A stretch of DNA of 64,000 bases from Aliidongia dinghuensis (GTDB lineage Bacteria > Pseudomonadota > Alphaproteobacteria > ATCC43930 > CGMCC-115725). The position numbers and the translations under genes are program-made. A model generated the notes under the pieces. The model was not told the DNA's origin, ran no database searches, and saw nothing but the letters and a program-made list of their open reading frames with translations. The DNA lies in contig NZ_BMJQ01000006.1 of assembly GCF_014643535.1 (NCBI RefSeq), forward strand, positions 124,001 through 188,000, read 5' to 3'. This document shows positions 1-9,434 of the stretch, piece by piece; positions within the stretch are counted from its first letter, which is position 1; each line of letters begins with the position of its first letter.

Positions 1-932
1 ACGTCGCCCGCCGCCTCGACGGCGCGGCCGGACATGGCGAGCACGTTGAACTTGACCAGCCGATCCATGCCGGCGATGCCGATCGCCGACAGGAGCGCAC
101 CGATCGTGGTCGGGATGAGCGTCACGAACAGTGCCACCAGGATCACGACCGAGACGGCGCCGCCGCCATAGGTCGCGAAGCTCGGGATCGTCACCGTCGC
201 CAGCACGAAGATGATCGTCATGCCGATGAGCAGGATGTTGAGGGCGATCTCGTTCGGCGTCTTCTGGCGCTGGGCGCCCTCGACCAGCGCGATCATGCGG
301 TCGAGGAAGGTCGAGCCTGGGCTCGCCGTGATGCGCACCTTGATATGGTCGGAGAGCACCCGCGTGCCGCCGGTGACCGCCGAGCGGTCGCCGCCGGACT
401 CGCGGATGACCGGTGCGGATTCACCGGTGATGGCGCTCTCGTCGACCGAGGCGACGCCTTCGATCACCTCGCCGTCGGACGGGATGAGATCGCCGGCGTC
501 GACCAGCACCAGGTCGCCCGCCCTGAGGCTCAGGCCCGGCACGGTGACGAAGGTCGTGGCGTCGGCGGCCGCGAGCTTCTTCGCCATGGTCTCGGTCCGC
601 GTCTTGCGGAGCGCATCGGCCTGGGCCTTGCCGCGGCCCTCGGCCACTGCCTCGGCGAAATTGGCGAATACGACCGTGAACCAGAGCCAGATCGCGATCT
701 GGCTCTCGAACAGGATATGGCCGGTGCCCATGACGATGTCGCGGGCGAGAAGGACGGTGGTGAGCGCCGCCACCACCTCGACCACGAACATCACCGGGTT
801 GCGGACGAGCGTCCGCGGATCGAGCTTCTTGAACGATTCGCCGATCGCCGGAACCAGGATCTTGGAGTCGAACAGCGAGGATGTGCGCGTATTGCGGACG
901 GCGTCGCCGGGGGCAAATACGGTTTCAGTCAT
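1..932 (-). CDS. kdpB: K+-transporting P-type ATPase subunit B (partial, N-terminal part)
   Basis: Catalytic subunit of the KdpFABC high-affinity potassium pump in the inner membrane. The visible part, about 310 residues, starts [10 protein letters not shown] at 932 and runs off the left edge. It shows the first transmembrane helices and the actuator-domain TGES signature ([10 protein letters not shown]), followed by the next membrane helices. By family length the window cuts just before the phosphorylated aspartate of the DKTGT motif, which is not visible. The gene lies 20 bases downstream of kdpA and is clearly co-transcribed with it. Identification is secure; completeness cannot be judged. 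Confidence 0.95.
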   Translation of the reverse strand, partial: MTETVFAPGDAVRNTRTSSLFDSKILVPAIGESFKKLDPRTLVRNPVMFVVEVVAALTTVLLARDIVMGTGHILFESQIAIWLWFTVVFANFAEAVAEGRGKAQADALRKTRTETMAKKLAAADATTFVTVPGLSLRAGDLVLVDAGDLIPSDGEVIEGVASVDESAITGESAPVIRESGGDRSAVTGGTRVLSDHIKVRITASPGSTFLDRMIALVEGAQRQKTPNEIALNILLIGMTIIFVLATVTIPSFATYGGGAVSVVILVALFVTLIPTTIGALLSAIGIAGMDRLVKFNVLAMSGRAVEAAGD

Positions 933-952
933 GATGGGATCCCAATTCCGGG

Positions 953-2683
953 CTAGTAGAGGCTGCCGGCCGCCAGGGCCAGATGCTCGACGATCGGCCC
1001 GAGTGCCAAGGCCGGGAAGAAGGTCAGGCCGCCGACGATGAGGATGACGGCGATCAGGAGACCCACGAACAGTGGCCCGTCGGTCGGGAAGGTGCCGACC
1101 GAGGGCGGCACGATCTTCTTGGCGCCGAGCGAGCCTGCCACCGCCAGCATCGGCACGATGAACAGGAAGCGGCCCACGAACATCGCGATCGCCAGCGTCA
1201 CGTTCCAGAAGATCGTGTTGGCCGAGAGGCCCGCGAACGCGCTGCCGTTGTTGCCGGTGGCCGATGTGTAGGCGTAGAGCACCTCGGAGAAGCCGTGCGG
1301 GCCGGCGTTGTTGAGCGCGCCCAGCGCCGTATCCGGCAGGACGGCGGCGACCGCCGAGAAGCCGAGGATCGACAAGGGCAGGATCAGGATCGCGAGCATC
1401 GCCATCTTGACCTCGCGGGACTCGAGCTTCTTGCCGAGATATTCCGGCGTGCGTCCGACCATGAGGCCGGCCACGAACACGGCCACGATCGCGAACATCA
1501 GCATGCCGTAGAGGCCCGAGCCGACACCGCCGAAGATGATCTCGCCCAGCTGGATGTTGATCATCGGGATCATGCCGGCCAAGGGCATGAAACTGTCATG
1601 CATCGAGTTGACGGCACCACACGACGCGTCGGTCGTGACCGTGGCGAAGAGCGCCGAGTTGGCGATGCCGAAGCGGACCTCCTTGCCTTCCATGTTGCCG
1701 CCGGCCTGCAAGAGGCTCGCGTGCTGGTCGACGCCCAGAGCCGCAATCGCCGGGTTGCCGCCGGCCTCGACCGGATAGACGACCGCGACGCCAGCCAGGA
1801 ACAGAAGTCCCATGACGCCGAAGATCGCCCAGCCCTGCTTCTCGGCACCAACCATGCGGCCGAACACATTCGTGAGCGCGGCACCGATCGAGAAGATCGA
1901 GATCATCTGGATGAAGTTGGTGAGCGCCGTCGGGTTCTCGAACGGATGCGCCGAGTTGGCGTTGAAGAAGCCGCCACCGTTCGTGCCCAGCATCTTGATC
2001 GCCTCCTGCGAGGCGACAGGACCGATCGCGATCGACTGCTTGGCGCCCTCGAGCGTCGTCGCATCGACATAGGCGCCCAAGGTCTGCGGCACGCCCTGCC
2101 AGACCAGGAAGAGCGCGTAGACGAACGAGATCGGCAGCAGCACGTAGAGCGTGCAGCGCGTGAGGTCGACCCAGAAATTGCCGAGCGTCTTGGACGAGCG
2201 CCGGGCGAAGCCACGGATGAGCGCCAGCGCCAGTGCGATGCCGGTCGCGGCCGAGACGAAATTATGCACCGTCAGACCCAGCATCTGGGTCAGGTAGCTC
2301 ATGGTGCTTTCGCCGGAATAGCTCTGCCAGTTCGTGTTGGTGATGAAGCTGATCGCCGTATTGAGCGAGAGGTCCGGGGTGAGCGCCGAAAAGCCCTGCG
2401 GGTTCAGCGGCAGCACGTCCTGGAAGCGCATCAGCGCATAGAGCGACAGCGCACCCGCGAGGCTGAACAGCAGCATGGCCGCGCCATAGACGAGCCAGTC
2501 CTGCTCGGTCTCCGGATCGACGCCGGCAATTTTGTAGAGCACCGCCTCAACCGGGCGGAAGATCGGCGAGAGAAAAGTCTTCTCGCCCTTGAACACGCGC
2601 GTCATGTAGCCGCCCAAGGGCCGCGTCAGCGCGAGGATCGCGACACAGAAGAGCGCGATCTGAAAAATGCCGTTGAAGGTCAT
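953..2683 (-). CDS. kdpA: K+-transporting ATPase subunit A
   Basis: Potassium-translocating channel-like subunit of the KdpFABC pump (576 residues, close to the usual 560-600). The protein starts [10 protein letters not shown] and is almost entirely hydrophobic. It carries typical selectivity-filter-like loops, for example [10 protein letters not shown] near 115, [15 protein letters not shown] near 230 and [14 protein letters not shown] near 470. It sits between kdpF and kdpB with short gaps, so one polycistronic message is expected. The long ORF on the opposite strand over the same bases is a codon-bias shadow. Confidence 0.97.
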   Translation of the reverse strand: MTFNGIFQIALFCVAILALTRPLGGYMTRVFKGEKTFLSPIFRPVEAVLYKIAGVDPETEQDWLVYGAAMLLFSLAGALSLYALMRFQDVLPLNPQGFSALTPDLSLNTAISFITNTNWQSYSGESTMSYLTQMLGLTVHNFVSAATGIALALALIRGFARRSSKTLGNFWVDLTRCTLYVLLPISFVYALFLVWQGVPQTLGAYVDATTLEGAKQSIAIGPVASQEAIKMLGTNGGGFFNANSAHPFENPTALTNFIQMISIFSIGAALTNVFGRMVGAEKQGWAIFGVMGLLFLAGVAVVYPVEAGGNPAIAALGVDQHASLLQAGGNMEGKEVRFGIANSALFATVTTDASCGAVNSMHDSFMPLAGMIPMINIQLGEIIFGGVGSGLYGMLMFAIVAVFVAGLMVGRTPEYLGKKLESREVKMAMLAILILPLSILGFSAVAAVLPDTALGALNNAGPHGFSEVLYAYTSATGNNGSAFAGLSANTIFWNVTLAIAMFVGRFLFIVPMLAVAGSLGAKKIVPPSVGTFPTDGPLFVGLLIAVILIVGGLTFFPALALGPIVEHLALAAGSLY

Positions 2684-2693
2684 GGGGACCGCC

Positions 2694-2783
2694 TCAGAAG
2701 CGCTCGGGATGGATCAGCGCGTAGACCAGGTAGCCCAAGAGGCCGACCGAGACGACGCCGCCAAGGATGTAGTCGAACAGCAT
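2694..2783 (-). CDS. kdpF: K+-transporting ATPase subunit F, 29-residue membrane peptide
   Basis: Single-helix peptide that stabilises the Kdp complex. The 29-residue product reads [20 protein letters not shown] and continues to a C-terminal HPERF, the typical KdpF ending. Its stop lies 10 bases before the kdpA start. Size, single membrane span and position directly ahead of kdpA match the family. Confidence 0.9.
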   Translation of the reverse strand: MLFDYILGGVVSVGLLGYLVYALIHPERF

Positions 2784-2795
2784 GGGCCCTTGCTC

Positions 2796-2879
2796 CTAGA
2801 CGCGATCGCAGGCCGCGAGATAGGCGAGGCCAACGCCGAAAAGGCCCAAGGTCAGGACCAGCCAAATTGCATCGAACAT
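2796..2879 (-). CDS. Kdp-operon micro-ORF, 27-residue membrane peptide
   Basis: A 27-residue peptide starting MFDAIWLVLTLGLFGVGLAY and ending AACDRV: one hydrophobic helix followed by a short charged tail. Its stop is 12 bases upstream of the kdpF start, so it is the first gene of the kdp operon. Similar peptides ending in ACDRL/V occur ahead of kdpF in other proteobacteria, from memory of the family. It may be an accessory Kdp subunit or a leader peptide; its function is not established. Confidence 0.65.
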   Translation of the reverse strand: MFDAIWLVLTLGLFGVGLAYLAACDRV

Positions 2880-2960
2880 GTCTTCCGAGGACTCCGCCTT
2901 GGCGCGCGACCACCGGTTGGCGGTCATGAAAAGCCAGCGTCAGGAAGTAGGCGTGCGCGC

Positions 2961-3015
2961 CATGAAAAATCGAGACGGGCTTCCGACGGCCGGAATCAAA
3001 ACTCCATAAAAACGC
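2961..3015. repeat. Upstream repeat, copy A (kdp side)
   Basis: An imperfect repeat of about 55 bases whose core GAAAAATCGAGACGG is shared exactly with the copy at 3452-3506. Further matches follow at ggccg, atcaaa and c.cat.aaa. It lies about 80 bases upstream of the first kdp-operon start on the minus strand. On that strand it is T-rich, as KdpE-type response-regulator sites are. A shared regulatory site is an inference. Confidence 0.5.
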
Positions 3016-3051
3016 GACTGCCGGCCTGACTTGGTGCCGCTGCGAGCGCGG

Positions 3052-3357
3052 TCAGAGGCCGGCCTTGCCGTGCTGAAGCAGTGCCTCCGCCAAGGCCGCC
3101 TCCCGGTTCGCCACGGCCGGGTCGGTAGCGCTGCAGGCCGCGTGGATCGCCTGGGCGATCGTGAGGAGCTCGGGCCCGCTCGTCTCGCGGCCGGCCCGGC
3201 CCAATACCCGGAATTGTGCAGGCTTGGCCGGTGCTGCGAACCCGGCCGCCCGCCATTCACCCGCGACCGCGTCGCACGCCGCGTTCGGCGCCGCCAGCGC
3301 CAGCATCGGCGTCGCAAGCGCCAGCAGCCCGGCGCTTCCCAAGAGCAATTTGCGCAT
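3052..3357 (-). CDS. Small exported protein of unknown function
   Basis: About 101 residues. I chose the start MRKLLLGSAGLLALATPMLA because it opens a clear Sec signal peptide with a cleavage site near LALAAPNA; an in-frame ATG 60 bases upstream adds an implausible charged leader. The mature part is alanine-rich and helical with two cysteines (NAACDAV and HAACSAT). I recognise no family. It points the same way as the kdp operon and has an upstream repeat resembling the one ahead of kdp, so co-regulation is possible. Confidence 0.6.
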   Translation of the reverse strand: MRKLLLGSAGLLALATPMLALAAPNAACDAVAGEWRAAGFAAPAKPAQFRVLGRAGRETSGPELLTIAQAIHAACSATDPAVANREAALAEALLQHGKAGL

Positions 3358-3451
3358 TCTATCGATGTTCCATGTGTTTGATCGAATCGAGCGTCGGCAT
3401 GCCGGGATGAGTCCCAAGATGCTGCGCGGCTCGACAGGTAGTTTCGCCCCC

Positions 3452-3506
3452 CACGAAAAATCGAGACGGCTCTCTCGCCGGCCGCATCAAATTCGCATGA
3501 AATATC
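3452..3506. repeat. Upstream repeat, copy B (exported-protein side)
   Basis: Second copy of the element at 2961-3015, offset by 491 bases. It lies about 95 bases upstream of the small exported-protein start at 3357, similar in distance and orientation to copy A and the kdp operon. The two copies share GAAAAATCGAGACGG exactly and diverge more to the right. Confidence 0.5.
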
Positions 3507-3626
3507 GAAGGCGGAATTACCGGCGCCGGCCGACCGCTTTACGCCAATCTCTCAAGAATCACATGGATTTTTCAGGCGGCGCCGTGACTTCGTCCTGCGC
3601 TGAACTGCGTACCGCGGAGATCAGGC

Positions 3627-4049
3627 ATGTCACGTTTCGAATACTCCTGCCGTCTTGCCATCGGTCCCTTGCCGATTGCGCACGAACGGCTGCGGGCGCT
3701 TCACGCCGGTCTCGCCGCGCTGACGCCGGAGCTGGCGCCGGGCGATTCCTGGCGGTTCGGCCTGATCGCGGCCGACCGGGACCATCTCGCCGGGCAGGTC
3801 CTGGCGCTTGAATGCGGCGTCGATCCGACCGAGCATCTCGACCGGTCGATCGGCTGGTTGCTGCTCGCAGCACACGCGCCTGACGCGTCGCCGCATCTGG
3901 CGACGCTTGCCGGCTGCCGGCTCGCCGACCGGATCGAGCAGCGGTTCGAGCACGCCGCCCTGCCCGGCGTCGAGCCGGCGCAGGTGCTTCAGGCGATCGA
4001 CGACTGGCGGTCCTGGACCGGCACTTGGGACGGCGATCTCGCCGCCTAA
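3627..4049 (+). CDS. Hypothetical protein, 140 residues
   Basis: Starts MSRFEYSCRLAIGPLPIAHE after a GGAG ribosome site. It is soluble, acidic and mostly helical, with no signal peptide or membrane segment and no motif I recognise. The C-terminus (QAIDDWRSWTGTWDGDL) is tryptophan-rich. The stop codon overlaps the stop of the convergent MFS gene. Competing minus-strand ORFs in this stretch have poorer composition. Confidence 0.5.
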   Translation: MSRFEYSCRLAIGPLPIAHERLRALHAGLAALTPELAPGDSWRFGLIAADRDHLAGQVLALECGVDPTEHLDRSIGWLLLAAHAPDASPHLATLAGCRLADRIEQRFEHAALPGVEPAQVLQAIDDWRSWTGTWDGDLAA

Positions 4050-5302
4050 TCGCCTGGTGCCGCCTCGGGGCCCGAGGTGGGATGACCGGCCGGCTGCTTC
4101 GCCAGATGGCGCAGCGCCACCAGCGCCGCGGCGAAGCCGGAAGCCGCCCCCACGGCGAGCGCCCAGCGCGGGTCGAACCGGTCGGCGACCCAGCCGACCA
4201 TAGGGGCGCCCAGCGGCGTGCAGCCGAGCGCGATGGCAAGGCGGATCGCCATCACCCGCCCGCGCATGAACGGCTCGGTCGCGAGCTGCATCAGGCTGTT
4301 GGTCGAGTTGGTAAAGGTCAGCGCCGAAACGCCGATCACGACCAGAGCAGCACCGAACAGCCAGGTGGTGGGCGTCAGCGCCGCAAGCGCGCAACCGATG
4401 CCGAACACTGCGGCGCTGGTCAGCAGCAGCGGGAAGTGCGGCCGTTCACGCCCGGCGGCCAGCAGGGCGCCCGCGATCGTGCCGACCGCCATGGTCGAGG
4501 TCAGCAGCCCGTATTCCCCGGCGCCGACGTGGAACGCCGTGACCGCCATGGCCGAGATGAAGATCTGGAAGTTGAGGCCGAACGTGCCGATCAGGAACAG
4601 CATGACCAGGATCGCCTTCAGGTCGGGCCGCTTCCAGACATAGCGGAACCCCTCCGTGAGGCTGCCGCGGCTGCGGGCCGGCCGATCGTGCCGATGCAGA
4701 TCGGCGATCCTGAGAAAGCCGAGCGAGACGAGCACGGCAACAAAAGAGAGGCCGTTGATAAGGAACGCCCAGCCGGAGCCCAGGCCCGCGATGCACAGAC
4801 CGGCAATCGCCGGGCCGATCATGCGCCCGGCGTTGAACGAGGTCGAATTCAACGCGACCGCGTTCGACAGGTCGGCATCGCCGACCAGCTCGGCGACGAA
4901 GGTCTGGCGCGCCGGGGCATCGAACGCCGACACGCAGCCGAACAGGCAGGCAAACACTGAGACGTGCCACAGTTCGACCCATCCGGCGATGGTGAGAAGA
5001 CCCAGGCCGAACGCCAGTGCGCCCATGGCTGCCTGGGTCGCGAGCAGCAGCTTGCGCCGATCGAGATGGTCGGCCGCGAAGCCGGTCCAGGGCAGCAGCA
5101 CGAGCTGGGGCCCGAACTGCAGCGCCATGATCAGGCCGACGGCACTTGCGTTGTTGTGGGTCAGCTGGGTCAGCACCAGCCAGTTCTGGGCGGTCCGCTG
5201 CATCCAGGTGCCGATGTTGGACACCAGCGAACCGGCCGCCCAAATCCGGTAGTTGCGGCTGCGGAGCGAACGGAAGGCACCCCTGCCCTTCATGATCGTC
5301 AT
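4046..5302 (-). CDS. MFS transporter, EntS/MFS_3-like exporter
   Basis: Major facilitator superfamily protein of about 418 residues with 12 expected helices. It starts MTIMKGRGAFRSLRSRNYRI, and SRNYRIWAAGSLVSNIGTWM with AQNWLVLTQL resembles the MFS_3 (transmembrane secretion effector, EntS-like) family. Its ATG overlaps the MarR stop as ATGA, so the pair is translationally coupled; an ORF start 135 bases further upstream lies inside marR and is rejected. The coupled MarR gene suggests an efflux pump regulated by its substrate. The substrate is unknown. Confidence 0.85.
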   Translation of the reverse strand: MTIMKGRGAFRSLRSRNYRIWAAGSLVSNIGTWMQRTAQNWLVLTQLTHNNASAVGLIMALQFGPQLVLLPWTGFAADHLDRRKLLLATQAAMGALAFGLGLLTIAGWVELWHVSVFACLFGCVSAFDAPARQTFVAELVGDADLSNAVALNSTSFNAGRMIGPAIAGLCIAGLGSGWAFLINGLSFVAVLVSLGFLRIADLHRHDRPARSRGSLTEGFRYVWKRPDLKAILVMLFLIGTFGLNFQIFISAMAVTAFHVGAGEYGLLTSTMAVGTIAGALLAAGRERPHFPLLLTSAAVFGIGCALAALTPTTWLFGAALVVIGVSALTFTNSTNSLMQLATEPFMRGRVMAIRLAIALGCTPLGAPMVGWVADRFDPRWALAVGAASGFAAALVALRHLAKQPAGHPTSGPEAAPGD

Positions 5303-5751
5303 CGGGCGACGAGCCGCTGCAGCAGCCGGAGCGCCTGCGCGAGCTCGTCCTGTTCGCCGGGGGTTAGCTTCGTCCGGATCTCGCGGCCGAGCCAGTCCTC
5401 CCGGGCCGCACGGCCGAGCTTGATCCGCTCCTGGCATGCCGCTGTCAGCGACAGGATGGTCTGCCGCCGGTCCTGCGGATCCGGCGCGCCATCGACGAGC
5501 CCGGCCGCCTCGAGCACGGCGACCGTGGCACCCATGGATTGCGGGCGCACGCCTTCCGCCCGGGCGAGCGCCGTCACGGTCGCCGGGCCATGGCTCTCCA
5601 GGTGACGAATGACGGCGGCCTGGGACCCGGTCAGGTCGCCGAGACTCGCCTGCTCGCGCAGCCGCCGCTTCAGCCGCCCGACGAGGACGCGAAGCTCACT
5701 CGCCAAGGCCGGCGCCCGGTCGGTGCCGGCACCGTTCGATTGCTCGTTCAT
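5299..5751 (-). CDS. MarR-family transcriptional regulator
   Basis: A 150-residue winged-helix regulator. LTGSQAAVIRHLESHGPATVTALARAEGVRPQSMGATV gives the recognition helix, followed by the wing DPQDRRQTILSLT. It is translationally coupled to the MFS exporter downstream and probably represses that operon through the palindrome at 5768-5801. The ligand is not predictable. Confidence 0.88.
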   Translation of the reverse strand: MNEQSNGAGTDRAPALASELRVLVGRLKRRLREQASLGDLTGSQAAVIRHLESHGPATVTALARAEGVRPQSMGATVAVLEAAGLVDGAPDPQDRRQTILSLTAACQERIKLGRAAREDWLGREIRTKLTPGEQDELAQALRLLQRLVAR

Positions 5752-5767
5752 ATCGGTCGTTTAGCAT

Positions 5768-5801
5768 ATATGAAGGAAAACTACAAAGCTTACCTTCATA
5801 T
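5768..5801. promoter_or_regulatory. Inverted repeat, probable MarR operator
   Basis: Perfect 9-base arms ATATGAAGG (5768-5776) and CCTTCATAT (5793-5801) lie 17 bases upstream of the marR start, where an autoregulatory operator would be expected. Confidence 0.6.
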
Positions 5802-6019
5802 CTCATCAACGCTCTGCAGCCACCCCACACCGCATAGAAAATCAAGCATAAATTTGCCGCACAAAATAAAGAATGCGTAAAAATACCTGCGGCATAGAAG
5901 CAACACCACAATCGCCATGCACTATATTTACGCATGCCCCAGCAGGCATATATGGAAATTTGATGCGGCGGCATGCTGGATTTCGGGCCTCAGTCAAGCA
6001 AGTCGCGCGAGTGATTTTC
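5802..6019 (+). promoter_or_regulatory. AT-rich leader of the outer-membrane barrel gene
   Basis: About 220 bases that are much more AT-rich than the surrounding DNA. They contain a 9-base inverted repeat, ATGCGTAAA at 5874-5882 and TTTACGCAT at 5927-5935. I see no convincing gene. An in-frame upstream ATG at 5873 would add 49 residues ahead of the signal peptide and is not favoured. Confidence 0.4.
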
Positions 6020-7654
6020 ATGTCTTTATCTAATTGGGGCCGTGCAGTGCCGCTGGCACTGGCACTGGTTCCCGTGTTGTCGTTTGGCCTGTCGCCGATG
6101 GGCGCGCGAGCCGATGAGGCGAGCTGCGATCCCTATAAGGACTACAAGTGCCTCGATACTTATCTCGGTGAGGATTTCGGCACGCGCTTCCTTAATTATT
6201 ACAAGCTCGAATGGGGCCAGGCGGCAGCGCCGAGCGACCCGAGCGCACCACCGTCCCGTCGGGACTATTGGCCGGCGACGCCTCAGTCGACCCCGCCCAT
6301 GCCGTTCACCGAATGGCCCTACGGCGGCACCACGTCGCTGGGTGTGAACCGGCCCAACTCGGTCGACAGCCCGTTCATGGCGGCGATCAGCAACACCTCG
6401 CTCGGCCAGTGGATGCAGGACAATAACATCCAGTTCTACGGCTGGCTCAACGTCGGCGGCAACGTCAGCAGCAACACGGTCCGGCCGGGCGGCAATGCGC
6501 CGATCGCCTATGCCTACACGCCGAATACGGTCCAGCTCGACCAGCTCGTGGCCTATCTCGAGCGCACACCCGATACGGTGCAGACCGATCATATCGACTG
6601 GGGCTTCCGGGTCTCGGCGATCTACGGCGAGAACTATCGCTACACGACCTCCTACGGGCTCGCGAGCTACCAGCTGCTCAAGGACAACAAGGTCAACGGC
6701 TACGACTTCCCGATGCTCTATGCCGAGATGTTCGTGCCGCAGGTTGCCGAGGGGCTGATGCTCCGGGTCGGCCGCTACATCTCGGTGCCCGACATCGAGG
6801 CGCAGCTGGCGCCCAACAATTACATGTACACGCATTCGATGATGTACACGTTCGACAATTATACGAACGAGGGCATCCAGGCGACGCTCGCCGTGACGCC
6901 GAACCTGTTGCTGCAGGCGGGCTTCAACGTCGGTACGGAATCGACGTTCTGGCACGTCGGCGAGAAGGTGCCTAACCCGTTCCCGAACCCGCTCTATCCC
7001 GGCCGCAACTTCCTCAAGGACCCGGGCGCCAAGCCGTCGTTCACCGCCTGCATCCGCTATACCTGGAACAACGGCGACGACACGGTCTACCCGTGCATGG
7101 ACGGCATCAACAACGGCAGCTGGGGCTATAACAACCTGCAGTGGTATGGCTTCACGTATTATCATAAGTTCAATGACAAGTGGCACCTGTCGTTCGAGAC
7201 CTACGACATTCACCAGACCGGCGTGCCGAACCTGAACAACCCGATCGTCCAGACCGCGGTCGCCAACGGCGGCACGCCGTTCTCGCCGCAATACACGCCG
7301 TTCAACGCGCCCAACCTGGCGAACTGCCACAACCCGAACGCGCTCACCTGCCGGGCCGAGGCCTACGGCGCCGTCGCCTACATCAACTATCAGGCCTCGC
7401 CGCTCGACAATATCTCGTTCCGGCCGGAGTTCTATGACGACGCCCAGGGCCAGCGTACCGGCACCAAGGCCCGCTACCTCAACTTCGGCCTGGGCTGGCA
7501 GCACTGGCTGTCGCCGCAGATCGAGCTCCGCCCGGAGATCGACTGGGACCGCTCGATCGACGCCAAGGCGTTCAACGGCAACTCGAACGCCGGCATCGCG
7601 CCCGACAAGAACTACACGGTGTTGGTCGCGGCCGACGCGATCGTTCACTTCTGA
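6020..7654 (+). CDS. Outer-membrane beta-barrel protein, BBP2-like
   Basis: About 544 residues. The start MSLSNWGRAVPLALALVPVL opens a signal peptide cleaved near GARADEAS. The mature protein is rich in aromatic residues, glycine and asparagine, with alternating beta-strand patterns and a C-terminal phenylalanine (DAIVHF), as expected for a barrel inserted by the BAM machinery. It resembles the putative beta-barrel porin-2 family (BBP2, PF07642), usually 350-550 residues. Four cysteines near the N-terminus and mid-protein may form periplasmic disulfides. It is monocistronic, ending at a strong terminator. Its solute is unknown. Confidence 0.8.
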   Translation: MSLSNWGRAVPLALALVPVLSFGLSPMGARADEASCDPYKDYKCLDTYLGEDFGTRFLNYYKLEWGQAAAPSDPSAPPSRRDYWPATPQSTPPMPFTEWPYGGTTSLGVNRPNSVDSPFMAAISNTSLGQWMQDNNIQFYGWLNVGGNVSSNTVRPGGNAPIAYAYTPNTVQLDQLVAYLERTPDTVQTDHIDWGFRVSAIYGENYRYTTSYGLASYQLLKDNKVNGYDFPMLYAEMFVPQVAEGLMLRVGRYISVPDIEAQLAPNNYMYTHSMMYTFDNYTNEGIQATLAVTPNLLLQAGFNVGTESTFWHVGEKVPNPFPNPLYPGRNFLKDPGAKPSFTACIRYTWNNGDDTVYPCMDGINNGSWGYNNLQWYGFTYYHKFNDKWHLSFETYDIHQTGVPNLNNPIVQTAVANGGTPFSPQYTPFNAPNLANCHNPNALTCRAEAYGAVAYINYQASPLDNISFRPEFYDDAQGQRTGTKARYLNFGLGWQHWLSPQIELRPEIDWDRSIDAKAFNGNSNAGIAPDKNYTVLVAADAIVHF

Positions 7655-7730
7655 CCCAGGATCGTTCACCGGGCCGCTCTAGCAGACGGCGGCCCGGAGG
7701 ACGAAAGGACGCCTCGGCAGCGGCGTCCGG

Positions 7731-7770
7731 AAAGGGCCCGGGATCGGACACCGGGCCCTTTCCTCTTTTC
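7731..7770 (+). terminator. Rho-independent terminator of the barrel gene
   Basis: A 10-base stem, AAAGGGCCCG (7731-7740) pairing with CGGGCCCTTT (7752-7761), is followed by a T-rich run. A second stem, GGACGCC/GGCGTCC at 7707-7728, precedes it. Confidence 0.85.
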
Positions 7771-7771
7771 T

Positions 7772-9352
7772 CTACGCCAGTTGATCCTCGCCGCGCTCGG
7801 CCAGATGCTGCTTCACGAGCGCTTTCGGCACCTTGCCGTAGCCGGATTTCGGCAGCTCCGGCCAGATGACGATGCGTGCCGGCCGCTTGTAGCGGGCGAT
7901 CCTGCCGTCGAGGAATGCCAGGATCTCGGCCGCGTCCGCCGCGGCACCGGGGCGCAGCACCAGCACCGCGATGCCGGCCTCGCCCCATTTCGGATGCGGC
8001 AATCCCACGACCGCCGCCTCGGCCACGGCCGGGTGGGCGAGCAGCACCTCCTCGATCTCGCGCGGATAGACGTTCGAGCCGCCGGAGATATACATGTCCG
8101 ACGCCCGGCCGGTGATGGTGAGGAAGCCGCGCGCATCCAGGAAGCCCAGGTCGCCGGTGTGGAACCAGCCGTGGGCGAACGCCTTCTCGTTGGCTGCCGG
8201 GTTGTTGAAATAGCCCTTGAACACGGCCGGCCCGCGCACGCAGATCTCGCCGCTCTCCCCGGCAGGCAGGCGCTTGCCGTCAATGTCGAGGATCGCGATC
8301 TCCGTGCCCGTGCGCGCGACGCCGCAGCTAGCGATCGGCGCCGGTGACGTCGCATCGTCGAGCGAATGCAGCGTCGGCGCCAGCACGGTGATGTTCCCGG
8401 TCACCTCGCCCAGCCCGTAATATTGTACGATAACGGGTCCGAGCTTTTCCAAAGCGCGCTTCTGATCGACCCGGTACATGGGCGAGCCGGCATAGATCAC
8501 ATGGCGCAGCGAGGAATGATCGACCGTATCCACGGCTGGATGGTCGACCAGCATGGTGAGCAGGCTCGGCACCGTGAACATGTTGGTGATCCGATGCCGT
8601 TCGACGAGTTCCCAGGCCTCGGCACCGTCGAAGCGCTCGGTCGAGAGCAGCACGCTCTTGGCGCCGCGCGCGACCTGGGCCAGCGCATGGATGCCGGCGC
8701 CATGGCTCAAGGGCGCGATCACCAGCGACGCGTGGCTGTCGTCCACCCCCGGCATCAGGTCGGCCAGGTGGTTGGTCACGACGAACGCCATCTGGCCGTG
8801 GGTCAGCATCGCCGCCTTGGGCCGGCCGGTCGTGCCCGAGGTGTAGAAGAACCAGAGCGTATCGTCGTAATCGACCTCGGCCGGCTCGGCCTCCGCCGCC
8901 TCGAACGGCTCGGCCACAAGCGCCTCGTAAGCGGCCTCACCGGGCCTGGGCGTGCCGATCGCCAGCACGAGGCCGAGGTCCCGCTGTGCTACGCGCGCCG
9001 CATCGGCATGGTCCTCGAAGCCGCGGTCGTAGATCATCGCCTTGGCACCGCTCGCCTCGGCCAGGTAGGCCACTTCCGTCGCGGTCAGGCGGAAATTCGT
9101 CGGGACCCAGACAGCGCCCAGCTTGAAGGCGACCCACAGGCTCTCGAACATGACGAGGCCGTTGCGGGCATGGATCATCACCCGGTCGCCGGGTGCGATC
9201 CCGCGCCGGCGCAGCGCCGCAACCATCGCGTTGGTGCGCCGTTCGAGCTCGGCCCAGGACCAGCTCCGCTCGCCCTGCACGAGGCCGGCGCGCTCCGGCC
9301 AGCGCTCCGCGGCCTGGGTCAAGAGCCGGCCAAGATTCATCACTTTGGGCAT
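7772..9352 (-). CDS. Acyl-CoA synthetase (AMP-forming), fadD-like
   Basis: ANL-superfamily ligase of 526 residues that adenylates a carboxylic acid and transfers it to CoA. The start MPKVMNLGRLLTQAAERWPE follows a GGGAGGGGG site; a longer ORF extends into the divergent SDR gene and is rejected. Core motifs in order: YTSGTTGRPKAAML (P-loop), YYGLGEVTG, HTGDLG, TGRASDMYISGGSNVYPREI (hinge) and PKSGYGKV with the C-terminal catalytic lysine. It is divergent from an SDR, which suggests a shared carboxylate or alcohol catabolic step. Chain-length preference cannot be read from the sequence. Confidence 0.92.
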   Translation of the reverse strand: MPKVMNLGRLLTQAAERWPERAGLVQGERSWSWAELERRTNAMVAALRRRGIAPGDRVMIHARNGLVMFESLWVAFKLGAVWVPTNFRLTATEVAYLAEASGAKAMIYDRGFEDHADAARVAQRDLGLVLAIGTPRPGEAAYEALVAEPFEAAEAEPAEVDYDDTLWFFYTSGTTGRPKAAMLTHGQMAFVVTNHLADLMPGVDDSHASLVIAPLSHGAGIHALAQVARGAKSVLLSTERFDGAEAWELVERHRITNMFTVPSLLTMLVDHPAVDTVDHSSLRHVIYAGSPMYRVDQKRALEKLGPVIVQYYGLGEVTGNITVLAPTLHSLDDATSPAPIASCGVARTGTEIAILDIDGKRLPAGESGEICVRGPAVFKGYFNNPAANEKAFAHGWFHTGDLGFLDARGFLTITGRASDMYISGGSNVYPREIEEVLLAHPAVAEAAVVGLPHPKWGEAGIAVLVLRPGAAADAAEILAFLDGRIARYKRPARIVIWPELPKSGYGKVPKALVKQHLAERGEDQLA

Positions 9353-9434
9353 CTGCGCCCCCTCCCATTCGCTTGCTTGACGGCAGTATGAGCCGTTCAA
9401 TAGCGGCAAGAAAACCGCTTGAAGGGAGGAAGCC

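Noticed and set aside
983..2929. 648-residue ORF on the plus strand opposite kdpA
   Set aside because: Arg/His/Asp-rich composition without domains; a codon-bias shadow of kdpA, kdpF and the micro-ORF.
6026..7669. 547-residue ORF opposite the outer-membrane barrel gene
   Set aside because: Low-complexity Val/Arg/Asp sequence; shadow of the barrel gene, which has a signal peptide and C-terminal Phe.
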